64,000 bases of DNA from Phytoseiulus persimilis (Eukaryota > Arthropoda > Arachnida > Mesostigmata > Phytoseiidae). The position numbers were made by a program, and so were the translations under genes. Each line of letters begins with the position of its first letter. The first letter of the stretch is position 1. The DNA lies in contig CM075101.1 of NCBI GenBank assembly GCA_037576195.1, forward strand, positions 5,394,001-5,458,000. Direction: 5' to 3'. Shown one piece after another: positions 10,200 to 20,400 of this stretch. The notes beneath the pieces were generated by a model that was given only the letters and a program-made list of their open reading frames with translations, had not been told where the DNA came from and did not search any database.

Positions 10200-11639
10200 C
10201 TACGTCTCCTTTTCTGATTCATCCTCTTCCGCCTCCGGCACGAAGTCTGCAAGACGCCAGGCCCCACAGAGCTTGCATTTCCACAGCGGAAACTTAATGC
10301 CAAAGTCGGGAGAGTAGACGAACCATTCGACGTTTCCTCTGCACCGCCCGACTTGCTCGGGAATATGTGCAGGAAGCTCAAGCCCCTGGATCGTTTGCTG
10401 GGCTCCCCGAGGACCCGTCTGTGAGCCTGCATCCGTCGATGACTCTACGATCGGCTCACAATGGCCACATGCATGGCATGCCCGGAATGTTTCTTTCGGG
10501 TACACCATGCTGGAGCTTCCTGGAGCGCCAGTTGATGCGGCGAGATGAGTAACAGGCTGAAAGTCAATGAGAGTGATCGTTGAGATCATCGGAAGAAGAT
10601 CTTCCCGTACGACAGGGGCGCTCTCGAAACCGACATCCGACGAGCCGATCACTTTGAAATTCTCAATTCGTGGATCATCTGACGAGCTCGACTCCAAACG
10701 GCGATAAGTCCATTTTGGTCAAATTCCGGATTTCGATTGATTTATCGATATGACGAGCTTTTCGAAGTACTCTGGATTAGGCTCTTCGTGTTTCTGCCTA
10801 TCTGATCCCGCAGCTCTACCGTGATCATGCGCTCACAGCTTTCACCAGAATGAAAAAACGATTTTCTCGAAATAATCAAAAATTGACTTATCGCCGTTTG
10901 GAGTCGAGCTCGTCATCTCGTCTCGTAACGATTGCGAGGAACGTCAGAGAAGTCCTCCCCGTGGCTCTGAAGGTGAACGACTTCCATATGTTCGAATTGC
11001 TGATGCAAATACCAACTCACCTCATCTTGCACTACGCCATCAAGAGTGCTTGGCCGTTGCTCATCTCGACGTCCCTGCTTCAACTTTCGCTGTTGAGTTC
11101 ACCACAAGTTAGGCTGTGCACGAGAACAGATGTATACTCAGAGTACGGTAGGTTTGAACAGAGTGAATACTGACCTCTCGCTCGAGCCTGTCTTGCATGG
11201 AGATCCGCGCCGCTCGGATCGCCGTCAGCGTCCTAACGAGCTCCTCCTCATCTTTCTTGAGCTCGTCGACGCGCTCATCCAGGACGCTCGCTTCAGTTTC
11301 GAGTCTGAGGAGAGCAGAAGAAAATCACGATCAGATATCATCTCATGGATCGTTTTTTGTCAGTATCATCAATGAGTCTCCTCCGATAGCGAGAGCCCTC
11401 TAAGCAGGAGCTTTCTGAATATCTCTTCGGTGGAAAAAAGAGTACTCACTCCTTCCCCCAAGCCAGGAGGGTGTTCTCGTCTTCATAGAGCCTGTGGGGG
11501 AGGGAAATATCTGTGAGAAAACACCAGGGTACCATGATACGACGCGGATCCGAATTGTGTTCAGTTTCTGCGGAAATAAAAATCTTCGGTCCAAAACACA
11601 CCGGACGAGCTCGTGTTCCAGGTCCACGTTTGGTTTCAT
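10200..11639 (-). CDS. Gene X1: small coiled-coil/CxxC protein of unknown function
   Basis: Five exons on the minus strand splice in phase: 11639-11602, 11491-11450, 11304-11175, 11089-11021 and 10556-10200, giving about 211 residues. The start is ATG at 11639-11637 (MKPNVDLEHELVR). Residues 13-70 are strongly helical, rich in E/K/R and likely coiled coil (AWGKELETEASVLDER, then MQDRLERE). A basic stretch KLKQGRRDEQ follows. The last exon holds CHACGHC and, about 65 residues later, WKCKLCGAW, plausibly a zinc-binding pair, then an acidic tail EAEEDESEKET. I do not recognise the family. The first donor is GTGTGT rather than the GTGAGT of copy X2, and the last intron contains a MITE. Expression is untested, so it could be a recent silent duplicate. 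Confidence 0.55.
10681..10914. mobile_element. 234-bp MITE with perfect 30-bp terminal inverted repeats and 4-bp target duplication
   Basis: Left end 10681-10710 (starting GACGAGCTCGACTCC) is the exact reverse complement of right end 10885-10914, and similarity continues imperfectly inward. ATCT flanks both sides (10677-10680 and 10915-10918). The paralogous position in duplication copy 2 (about 16,921-16,924) has a single ATCT and no insertion, so the boundaries are confirmed by an empty site. It lies in the last intron of gene X1. There is no coding capacity; the superfamily is unclear from a 4-bp duplication alone. Confidence 0.9.
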
Positions 11640-11879
11640 CGTCTGCGAAATTAAGATGACCGTGAGTTTGGATTGTCGGCGAAAAATGCTTTGAAGCGGC
11701 TGATTTCAAGAGTTATTCATCATCATGCTTGGTTCTCGGTTGGATGGCGCGGAGAAGATACTCTCGCCACATCCTCCGCAGCAATGCCACTTGTGGCTTC
11801 GCGCTCGTCCCCAGGTGGTTAGCCCGGTTCTCTGATGTACTTTGTACTTACATCCGAGACGCCTGACGGTGGAATCGTT

Positions 11880-12060
11880 CAAGTCGACGCCAAGATCGTG
11901 TCAACCACAAACAGCAGCGAGAAGCGTTTTTTCAATCTACCTATATCAATCACTTCCAGATTCCAGGTTCCGGAATCCCGCACATTTTCTCCATGCTGAA
12001 GTGCCTAAACTAGACAGCGTGGTTCTCGGGGAAGCCTTCGTCGAAGAGCGGTTTGGTCCC
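11880..12060 (+). pseudogene. Reverse-transcriptase-linked fragment next to gene X1
   Basis: About 11,880-12,050 matches the reverse complement of about 4,985-5,145. It encodes LDSVVLGEA on the plus strand, the same peptide that leads into the RT relic at 4,189-5,060. After about 12,050 the similarity ends and the frame closes. It is a truncated remnant of the same retroelement insertion. Confidence 0.6.
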
Positions 12061-13069
12061 TCCACCAGCCGCTGAAATACCTCGTCTACCTATCGTCACT
12101 GAAGGCTGGGAGACTCGTTGAGAAGCTAGGATTGTGGAGAGCGGGGAAGATCTCGGGCCCACAGCCTCTCCGAAAGACTGATTGAGAGAGTTCTCAGAAC
12201 ATCATTCGGGCTCAAACCTGATGGTTCTATGGTGAGGCCCAGGACTTCCGGCCCTGCTCACAGGAACCGCCTTTTGGTATCACGCTCACGTTTTGAGCTT
12301 CTCAGCAATCCACTTTCCTCTTGTCTGAGGTCTCTCGAATGCCAGTCAATGAAGTTTTTCGCAACATTCCACTCATCTCTCCGCTGTTCTAAAATCTGAA
12401 TATTCGTGAAATTCCCACGGTCTCTGAGCGCATCGAACCGCTCATGGTCTGCGGTCCTGCAGGTAAAACAGCACCGAATCGGCATCTGAAGGCAGCGAAC
12501 GGCTCGTGGAAAAACAGCAGTGTCATTCTCATACGCAACCATTCTCCCGATCCGGTCTCAATATTGGCTCATCTCGGTCAACTGCACAGAGGCTCGGGAA
12601 ACAATTGGTTCCTCACTAATCAAGAAATCGGCCTGATAACTGCACGGAACACGCCCGGATATCCCTCTGCGCGCATAGCTGTGCCTTGATTCCACTCATA
12701 CGCAGGAATATGAAATACATTTTTATCATGCATCATCTAGATTGCGACGTGCCGCGCAGGATGACATGGGGCATCAGGCCGAGGGTTCGCCCCGGGCATC
12801 GTCGAAGGTCGGTGCGCTACTAATTTTGATCGAATGCTTCCTCCTGGAGGAGTCTTTCGAACCGGGAAATTTTCTTTGCCTTGGATGTGGGCTCGACGGA
12901 GCCAGCATTATTGCGGGCCCATCCTGTAGGGATACTCTCACATGAATGGATCCGGAGTGCCAGAGATGAATGGGAGTCTAAGCTGCTTCGGCTTCCATCA
13001 ACAGTTCTCGAAGGAGATATATTCGATTATTTCTTTTCAGTTTAGACCGTGCGGCGATTAAGCCTCAAA
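12061..13069. other. Intergenic, no supported gene
   Basis: Only short open frames are seen on either strand. A minus-strand frame at 12,258-12,542 contains CCFTCRTADHE but no domain I can name. The phrase GGATATCCCTCTGCGCGCAT at about 12,658 has a near copy at about 19,003, so part is repetitive. Confidence 0.4.
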
Positions 13070-13215
13070 ATGGCTGTCAAAACGAGCATTCCACCAGGGC
13101 GTAGTCATTGTGACTCGCGATCACTGTGACATCAGACAGAACACAGCCGTCAATCTCGGTTGGTTTCCGGATATTGAACGAGGAAAACTGCCGAAGTTGC
13201 AGAACTCGAAGATGG
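13070..13215 (+). pseudogene. DNLZ pseudogene fragment
   Basis: The plus-strand frame reads SKRAFHQGVVIVTRDHC, then VNLGWFPDIERGKLPKLQ. It is clearly the DNL zinc-ribbon C-terminal region and homologous to the genuine end of DNLZ at 3-113. The first cysteine of the CxxC (TGC in the real gene) is CGC (Arg), the HLIADN stretch is eroded, and the frame runs past the normal stop. No upstream exons are found nearby. It abuts the inverted dispersed repeat at 13,205-13,630. Confidence 0.8.
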
Positions 13216-13630
13216 GCGCTCGCGATGCCGATTCTTCGACATCGCTCGATGAGGAACCCACAGCCTTCAAACACTGAACGATAGGGACCCATCTGATGGA
13301 AAAGTCGCCGTATCAAATCACTCACATGATGACCTTCTCTCTGTGGTGCACTGCACATTATTCACGGGAAGGCTTGGTCAATGAATAAATGCGTACAGCG
13401 ATGCACGAACGTTTTCCCTCTCCTGCACGAATCAAACGTGTCATCTCGGAAGTTGAATGTGCTTCCCAAAGAATGCGAGATGGTTGAAAAGGGCCGATCC
13501 CACCTGTGGGAGTTCTCTCCCAAGAAACGAGATTTTGAGCAGTCTGCGAGTTGAAAGATCGATCGATTTTTCGCTAGGGCCTGATTCCCGTTCATATCAC
13601 TCGAATTCCACGACATAATGGGACGGGAAC
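13205..13630 (-). repeat. Inverted dispersed repeat, partner of 9,540-9,965
   Basis: Reverse-complement match to 9,540-9,965, including the phrase around CGCTGTACGCATTTATTC. The long minus-strand frame here (13,362-13,883) is open through the repeat but has no protein features and I do not regard it as a gene. Confidence 0.72.
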
Positions 13631-14399
13631 TCGGAAAAGGAGAGGTCAATGAGAAATCGAACACTTCCAACAGCGCAGTTTGCTGAGTCACTTCCATCGA
13701 TCTGTCGGGCGCGTACGCCGAGGTGGGGGACGTTCTCACCAACTGGGAACGCCACTGACTGCAATGGAATGTAGAGATTGTTTCGGCATCGATCTGACCA
13801 TACTTTTCAAAAATCTTCTTTTTTCGCCGTCTCAGGCTTCGGGGCCGCTGTTGTTGGCCGGAGAATTTGGCATTCACGCTCACCTGGGGGACAACTCTGG
13901 TAGTTTGGCACTCGCTCTAGAGAGAACCCAACTGGGACCGAGCCCGGACTAATACTCCTCAATTAGGAAATTCAGCTTCTCTGGGAACTGGTGTGCCATT
14001 ACTTCAAGTGCAGTAAAGGCATCGTTCCTATTCGTCTGTCTTCCTTATTAAATTGTTTTTTTTTCGGTCTCGGGTTACAGAGTCGCGACTTGCGACTTCG
14101 CCATATGTCATGTTGCTGGGAGGTAGGCCGGTCACTGTGGCGGCACTCACCGTGTTTGCCGTGTTGCTTGGGTGAGCGGTCTGGTGAGTCGTCGCTCCTA
14201 ACTTTTCGGAATCTACGGAGCTAGTTTCGGAATCGATCTGGCCTCACTCTCGGAGCTCGAGGAGTTGCCTCCGGGATCGATCTGATGGATTTCCCGGAAT
14301 CTAGGGGGGGTCATTCCGGATTTGATTTGACTATACTCTTCCGAGTCAAAGGAGGCGGTTCTGTGGTCGATGTCACCTTACTTTCTGGGAACTACAAAG
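13631..14399. repeat. Repeat-derived spacer with GATCTGACCATAC motifs
   Basis: TCGATCTGACCATACTTTT occurs at 13789-13807. Degenerate versions recur between about 14,225 and 14,420 (GATCTGGCCTCACT, GATCTGATGGATTT, GATTTGACTATACT). It mirrors the array at 1,931-2,330 in the opposite orientation, consistent with the inverted partner repeat that follows. Confidence 0.5.
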
Positions 14400-14800
14400 G
14401 TGCTCACAGAATCTTTCTGACCATAGCAGTTGGAGTCTTCATGTTGAGAGCCACGCAGGGGAGTTCGTCGACATTTTCAAGGAAGATTGCTTGGGGAGGA
14501 TGGAGCGTGTGGATGCTCTCGGCGTCGGGCTTGAAGCCGCACTGCAAAAGCCCAGAGGAAGATTTTATGCAGATAAAGTACTTGCAAATAGTCAGTGTCA
14601 CGATCAGAGACAATGACGTATACTCATCCAGTATACTCATCACGAGGGGGGCGTAATGCCGGGACCGGATTGTTTTTCTCAACGGACTTAGCGGACCTGG
14701 CAGTGGTGGATGATATGGATGGGCATCTCGACTGATTCTAACTCCCGGGCATGGAAAATTCCACTGCACTTCATGAAAATGTTTTACTTCTTCAACGAAA
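14400..14800 (-). repeat. Dispersed repeat, copy C (inverted relative to 1,506-1,930)
   Basis: Reverse complement of the repeat at 1,506-1,930, with shared phrases around GGAAAATTCCACTGCACTTCATGAAAA and the mirrored GACGTATACTCATC region. Together with its flanking motif array it suggests one element family present in both orientations in this window. Confidence 0.7.
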
Positions 14801-14939
14801 CCCGCAATCGGAGCTGTTCCAAGCTTCTCGAGTCTGAGGTTCACAAAGAAGCGCTGGGAAACTGCAAACATCATGATCGCAAATGCATTCCATCTCCTTC
14901 CAATCGATCGGGCGTCCGAGTGTTGAGCGCGCGACGAAA

Positions 14940-15159
14940 GAGGACCAGAAAACGGCCTTCTCGGGTGTTCTCATGTACCATAAACCGGTATCTACTCAAC
15001 CAGCTACCAATCCACCCCACTGGCACCTACCTTAACCACCTGAGCGTTTCTGTTTCACACGGAAGCTGTGAAAGAAGTTTCAGCTCATTGAACCGAATGA
15101 AGACGAATATCAGAAACTGCGCTCTTGAAACAAGAACTTCAAATTCGGCGTTAGCATGA
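14940..15159 (+). pseudogene. hAT transposase C-terminal dimerisation-domain fragment
   Basis: The plus frame ending at 15,159 encodes VSVSHGSCERSFSSLNRMKT, matching the hAT C-terminal dimerisation motif (pattern xxSASCERxFSxLxxxKT). It is followed by NIRN...ETR and a stop. No catalytic region precedes it, so it is an isolated relic. Confidence 0.7.
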
Positions 15160-16228
15160 ATCATCCGAGACCTCACCAACGTCATTCAATGAGCTCGATT
15201 GAACGAGTTTGCTCACTTTTCTTGTGTGTCATCACTGGGGCCTGGATGTTTGGGTGATCTTTTGAAATAATTCCATCGAGCGACCGGGATTGATTCATTG
15301 CGATGAGGGGACAATTCCGAAAAATCAGCTAAACTTCCAGGCTCCAGTCATCACCACCCACTTTCCGGAAACAATGTAGGTAACCCCCGGTTACGCGATT
15401 CCAAACATGAGTATTCTGTCAGTTGCAGAGAATCCCGTCGGAGGAGCACATTATACTCCAATCCAAGTCTTTTGGGGAAGAGGGTCGTATCAGCAGACCC
15501 TACACAGATCCTGATTGCGCCACTGTTCATCGTAGTCAAGCCACTTCTGGAGCAGTTCAGTCCGGCTTATTGGAAGCTCTCTTCGACGAACGCTGCCGAA
15601 CAGATTCATAAATGTAGACGCCCGTTCCTCGATTCAAAATACAGGAGTTTAATAAAGGCTCCATTACCCTTCAAAATGGATCATGTAGGGCTAGGCGTTT
15701 ATTTTCCAGACTCGGAACTCGGAAAATAATTTCCGACACGGAAATAAATGTTCGACTCGGGAAACGGCGATCCACCATAATGCGTATGCTCACTCAGAAC
15801 ATGTTCGAATGTTCCAGAACAACAGGGAATCTGACTCAGGGCATAGTAGACCCGAATGATGCTTTGTCGGAAACTATCAGAAATTCAGCGAAGTACTGGT
15901 CTTCTCGGCAGAAAGATTTATTTGCGATGATTCGACAGCTAGTGAGCCTAACGTTTTCCAAGTTATATACACATTTTGAGCTGGCTCTCTGGCGGATACA
16001 AATCTATGCATTTCGAAGAACTGAGACATTGTGAGAAGGCGTATTCGGTCGCAGGAAGCCCGGTAAGCTGCGCGATCCACCCGCATAAACTGGTCTATGT
16101 CGCGATGTCTCTCTGAACTACCGAGAAATCGAGCATCCGTCCGGCCTTCACCGCGTTGTTGACTAGTTCATGAGTACAGAATTTCAGCAAGGGTCTAACC
16201 CACGCCCACATATATATTACTCTGGTTG
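15160..16228. other. Intergenic; contains a dispersed repeat copy
   Basis: About 15,990-16,125 is the inverted partner of 195-330. The rest shows only short ORFs and no recognised feature. Confidence 0.45.
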
Positions 16229-17937
16229 GACAGTGATCCTCGTGAATAATGAGGTGAACACATGCCCAATATCAAATAACCAATGCCGATTAACCTCCCT
16301 CCACTTTTATGGAATAGATTCACTATCTGTCTCTCAACCGCGTACATGAGTGACAGAACTCAACCGGGCGATTCGGCGTTTCGCGCAATCACGACGGTAC
16401 AATCACCGCTCACTTTTCTGTACCGCAATGTCGATCCCACGAAGCTACGTCTCCTTTTCTGATTCATCCTCTTCCGCCTCCGGCACGAAGTCTGCAAGAC
16501 GCCAGGCCCCACAGAGCTTGCATTTCCACAGCGGAAACTTAATGCCAAAGTCGGGAGAGTAGACGAACCATTCGACGTTTCCTCTGCACCGTCCGACTTG
16601 CTCGGGAATATGTGCAGGGAGCTCAAGCCCCTGGATCGTTTGCTGGGCTCCCCGAGGACCCGTCTGTGAGCCTGCATCCGTCGATGACTCTACGATCGGC
16701 TCACAATGGCCACATGCATGGCATGCCCGGAATGTTTCTTTCGGGTACACCATGCTGGAGCTTCCTGGAGCGCCAGTTGATGCGGCGAGATGAGTAACAG
16801 GCTGAAAGTCAATGAGAGTGATCGTTGAGATCATCGGAAGAAGATCTTTCCGAACGACAGGGGCGCTCTCGAAACCGACATCCGACGAGCCGATCACTTT
16901 GAAAGTCTCAATTCGTGGATCATCTCGTCTCGTAACGATAGCGAGGAACGTCAGAGAAGTCCTCCCCGTGGCTCTGAAGGTGAACGACTTCCATATGTTC
17001 GAATTGCTGATGCAAATACCAACTCACCTCATCTTGCACTAAGCCATCGAGAGTGCTTGGCCGTTGCTCATCTCGACGTCGCTGCTTCAACTTTCGCTGT
17101 TGAGTTCACCACAAGTTAGGCTGTGCACGAGAACAGATGTATACTCAGAGTACGGTAGGTTTGAATAGAGTGAATACTGACCTCTCGCTCGAGCCTGTCT
17201 TGCATGGAGATCCGCGCCGCTCGGATCGCCGTCAGCGTCCTAACGAGCTCCTCCTCATCTTTGTTGAGCTCGTTGACGCGCTCATCCAGGACGCGCGCTT
17301 CACTTTCGAGTCTGAGGAGAGCAGAAGAAAATCACGATCAGATATCATCTCATGGATCGTTTTTTGTCAGCATCATCAATGAGTCTCCTCCGATAGCGAG
17401 AGCCCTCTAAGCAGGAGCTCTCTGAACATCTCCTCGGTGGAAAAAAGAGTACTCACTCCTTCCTCCAAGCCAGGAGGGTTTTCTCGTCTTCATCGAGCCT
17501 GTGGGGTAGGTAAATATCTGTGAGAAAACACCAGGGTACCATGATACGACGCGGATTCGAATTGTGTTCAGTTTCTGCGGAAATAAAAATCTTCGGTCCA
17601 AAACTCACCGGACGAGCTCGTGTTCCAGGTCCACGTTTGGTTTCATCGTCTGCGAAATTAAGATGACCGTGAGTTTGGATTGTCGGCGAAAAATGCTTTG
17701 AAGCGGCTGATTTCAAGAGTTATTCATCATCATGCTTGATTCTCGGTTGGATGGCGCGGAGAAGATACTCTCGCCACATCCTCCGCAGCAGTGCCACTTG
17801 TGGCTTCGCGCTCGTCCGCAGATGGTGAGCCCGGTTCTCTGATGTACTTTGTACGTACATCCGAGACGCCTGACGGTAGTATCGTTCAGAGACCAAGATA
17901 AACTACAAGCAGCGGCGAGCACATTTTCTCCATGCTG
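16229..17937. repeat. Segmental duplication unit, copy 2 (carries gene X2)
   Basis: Near-identical to 9,984-11,900 without the MITE. Toward 17,890-17,937 it lacks about 65 bases present in copies 1 and 3, then continues into the intron and first exon of gene Y instead of RT sequence. This makes it the best candidate for the ancestral locus. Confidence 0.85.
16445..17646 (-). CDS. Gene X2: small coiled-coil/CxxC protein of unknown function
   Basis: Five exons in phase: 17646-17609, 17498-17457, 17311-17182, 17096-17028 and 16801-16445, giving 211 residues. All introns have GT-AG ends, with GTGAGT or GTCAGT donors. A likely 3' splice site (TTCGCAG) lies 3 bases before the ATG, implying a spliced 5'UTR. 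Residues 1-75 are predicted helical with heptad-like spacing (LDEDEKTLLAWRKELESEAR). The C-terminal 119 residues contain YPKETFRACHACGHC and WKCKLCGAWRLADF, a possible zinc site made of two cysteine pairs, and an acidic end. I cannot assign a function. Conservation of all splice sites and reading frame between X1 and X2, against decay in the third copy, suggests selection or very recent duplication. Confidence 0.6.
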
Positions 17938-18450
17938 AACTCGAAGAGAAGAGTATCATGCTCTTGATCATCCTGTGACAGTTTAGCTCTCGCCTGTGGG
18001 AGACTCGCATGAGCGGTTGTCACCTCCGCCGCCATGACAATCACAGCATAAACTCACAAAATTGTTGCGGAAGCTTCCGATGAGCCTGATCGTAGAGTCT
18101 CCTGGTTTCTTGCTGAGTTTTGGATCGGTGGATTCGAGATCGTCGTCCTGTCCGTCACTGTCTGAGCTTCCGCTTTCAGAGTCGCTTTCAGTCTTGTCGT
18201 ATTCGTCGCTGTCATCGGTCGAACTGGAAGACTCCTCGCTCTCGTCGTATTCGTCGCTGTCGTCGGTCGAACTGGAAGACTCCTCGCTCTCGTCGGAGTC
18301 CACCTCATCCAACTCGCGGAGTGCGCAGAACAGATCCTCGGCGATCTGTTCTTCCTCGGGGAGCGGATCATCACCAGCACTCTTGTCCAAGTTCAGTTGC
18401 GCCAATTTCTCCTGCAGCAGCACCAGGACCGTTTCGAGGCGGAGAGACAT
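17720..18450 (-). CDS. Gene Y: acidic Ser/Asp/Glu-repeat protein of unknown function
   Basis: Exon 1 is 18450-18058, starts ATG (MSLRLETVLVLLQEKLAQLN) and ends at a GTGAGT donor. A phase-0 acceptor (CCGTCAG) leads to exon 2 at 17869-17720, ending REYLLRAIQPRIKHDDE and TAA; total about 180 residues. Residues 1-20 look helical. Residues about 45-100 are a low-complexity acidic tract containing a 16-residue unit (SEESSSSTDDSDEYDE) tandemly duplicated by a 48-bp DNA repeat with one mismatch. Exon 2 is basic and leucine-rich. It ends 74 bases before the ATG of X2 on the same strand, so Y and X2 could be alternative parts of one transcription unit. Exon 2 is also present but interrupted in duplication copy 1. 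Family unknown. Confidence 0.5.
18200..18298. repeat. 48-bp tandem duplication in gene Y
   Basis: Two adjacent 48-base units (starting GTCGTATTCGTCGCTGTC on the plus strand) differ at one position and encode the duplicated 16-residue acidic block. Confidence 0.85.
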
Positions 18451-20400
18451 TTTCGGATCGACTTCAACTACGGTATAGCAGAGCTAGAATGTGCTCGTTC
18501 GTGTTTCTACGGGGTTTAAATGTACGGCGGAACCGAGAGTGTAGATGGCGAGGGTAGGGACCAAGACCTCAATCCAGTCCCTGAGGTGAGGCCAATTTTG
18601 TGCGGCACCACTCTGTTGATAGTTCTGAGGATTATCGAGTTGTCCGAGTGAACACCGTTCGCACCGTCATCTCGATCGTCGTCCGATTGCCGAGAAAAGA
18701 TCTTGGTGGGCTAGGGTCGACTCTGGCGTTTCCCATGATGAGATGCCCTGCTGGCGAGACCGAGCGACATTTGAATCGGAGCATTGTTTCTCTACATGAC
18801 GAGAAACGATCAATCAACTAATGGGCCGGGGGTCACCTCGTACGGTCAAGTCGGATGGGGACCTACAGCGTCTCAGCCGCTTAAAGAGGGAGCGCTCTTC
18901 TGCGTGAGTCTGTGGCCGAAAGAAAAGGAACCGCCTGATTCTGATAAGGGCTCTGTGGAGCCTCGTTGTGACGGTACAGAACTCGTCGCACGAGGCATGC
19001 TCCCGGATATCGCTCTGCGCGCATGGCTCGTTCCCCCCAGGACAAGTCTGATCTCGTTCAAAGTGACTCGCTCTAAATCATTTTCAGATTGGGGTGAGAA
19101 ACAAAGAGCGATACTTTGCAAAGCATATCTGAGTTCAAACCTCGCCCAACCGCTTAGGTCTGCTATTTCTTGTCGATGAATATGTGTTCATAGTAGTCAT
19201 CTCCCTTCTCCACATTGCAAGTCCGAGAGCTGCGAAAGAGGCAAGGGGTCCGCAGGACTCGGCGTCTGTATCTCGGGAGGCTGCGAGACCGAGAAAGCTG
19301 CCTCGGCTGTCCTAGACAGGAGTTGTCATGCACAACCCGGTTCGAGCTTCCCTCTGGCTCCCTCAAGGTTGCCGAAAGCTTTACTTCAACGATTCAATGA
19401 GGTGACCACTTTGCGGAACCGAGAAGGAATGCTTGTCTCGGATACATTTTGTTCCACCTCAGCGCTTTCTGGCAGAGAGAACACAGACCATCGAGCGCTT
19501 CGCCTGACCATTGTCAGATTCTCCTGAAACGATCGACAGCTGTTTCCACGTTGACTCGCCTTCTCTCGGAAACAGGGGTAACTGTCCGGCCCGCCATTGG
19601 ACTCCGAGCGCTGTCCTTTGTGATCGAGCCGGCCGTGCGGCGAGAACTGCGGCGCCCAAGGTTCGTCCGCGTCGACTGGACCGCGTTTGATTGAATGAGC
19701 CGCACCGCGTAGGCAGATTGAGGTCGAGTCAGCAGTGTCTCTACTCGGGGACGGTTTCGGGTCCGGATCTTGAGCATCTGTCGAAAGCTGAAACCCTTCG
19801 AAAACGGGGGTGCGGTACAACGAAACCTAAATTAGAGTTTGAGAAGAGTCTGAAATATTAGAGTTCGTGTGCCGAATCGATTGGGTCCCTCGTTTGGTTG
19901 ACGACTACTTCCACGGAATTGGATCATCTGCAGCTTTTTCACAAATCAGATGCCGCCTGTCTGTCAGTCTTAATCAGCTCCATGATCCTCTTGAGTTAAG
20001 AGAAATTCATTTTGATCCATGAAATTGGAGCATCGCGACTCCGAGCGTTCTCGATGGAGACGCCTGGCCTTACGTTCAACCAGCGGTTTCCGAGTCTCAG
20101 AGAAGGATCTTAGACCTCCTATCAACTTATGTAGCAGCTGATTGCAGAGTCACTGGCCCAGAACGGAGATGGCATGCCTTTCTGACGTACGAAGTCGTTC
20201 AGTGATTCGTCGCTACTCTTCCTGTTCCCAGAATCCCCCACTGCAACGGATTGTTGATGAAAAATTCAGGGAACGATGAGAGAGCTTGGTCGTTTTCCAC
20301 AAAGAATGTTCGAGAGATGGTATTCCGATGTTCGGCAAACCAATCCATGGACTTCCTTTCGCTACTCGGAGACCAGAATAACTCGGGAACTTGAATCAGC
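18451..20400. other. Intergenic, no supported gene
   Basis: Several mid-length frames overlap on both strands (for example 18,784-19,179 plus and 19,386-19,820 minus) without domains, splice structure or strand preference. The phrase CGGATATCGCTCTGCGCGCAT near 19,003 resembles one near 12,658, suggesting repeat content. Nothing can be named. Confidence 0.45.

Larger units (their letters stand above)
9984..12050. repeat. Segmental duplication unit, copy 1 (carries gene X1)
   Basis: From GACAGTGATCC at 9984 the sequence is near-identical to 16,229-17,937 (offset 6,245) apart from a 238-bp insertion (MITE plus duplicated ATCT) at 10,681-10,918 and scattered substitutions. To the right, about 11,880-12,050 continues with sequence absent from copy 2 but matching the reverse complement of about 4,985-5,145 beside X copy 3. 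The unit therefore exists in three places, two of them sharing the same RT-linked right boundary. Confidence 0.85.

Noticed and set aside
12258..12542. CCFTCRTADHE frame as an RT zinc knuckle
   Set aside because: The Cys/His spacing does not match the retroelement knuckle and no RT core lies upstream on that strand.
13362..13883. 173-codon minus-strand frame
   Set aside because: Most of it lies in a dispersed repeat whose partner at 9,540-9,965 is not open in the same frame.
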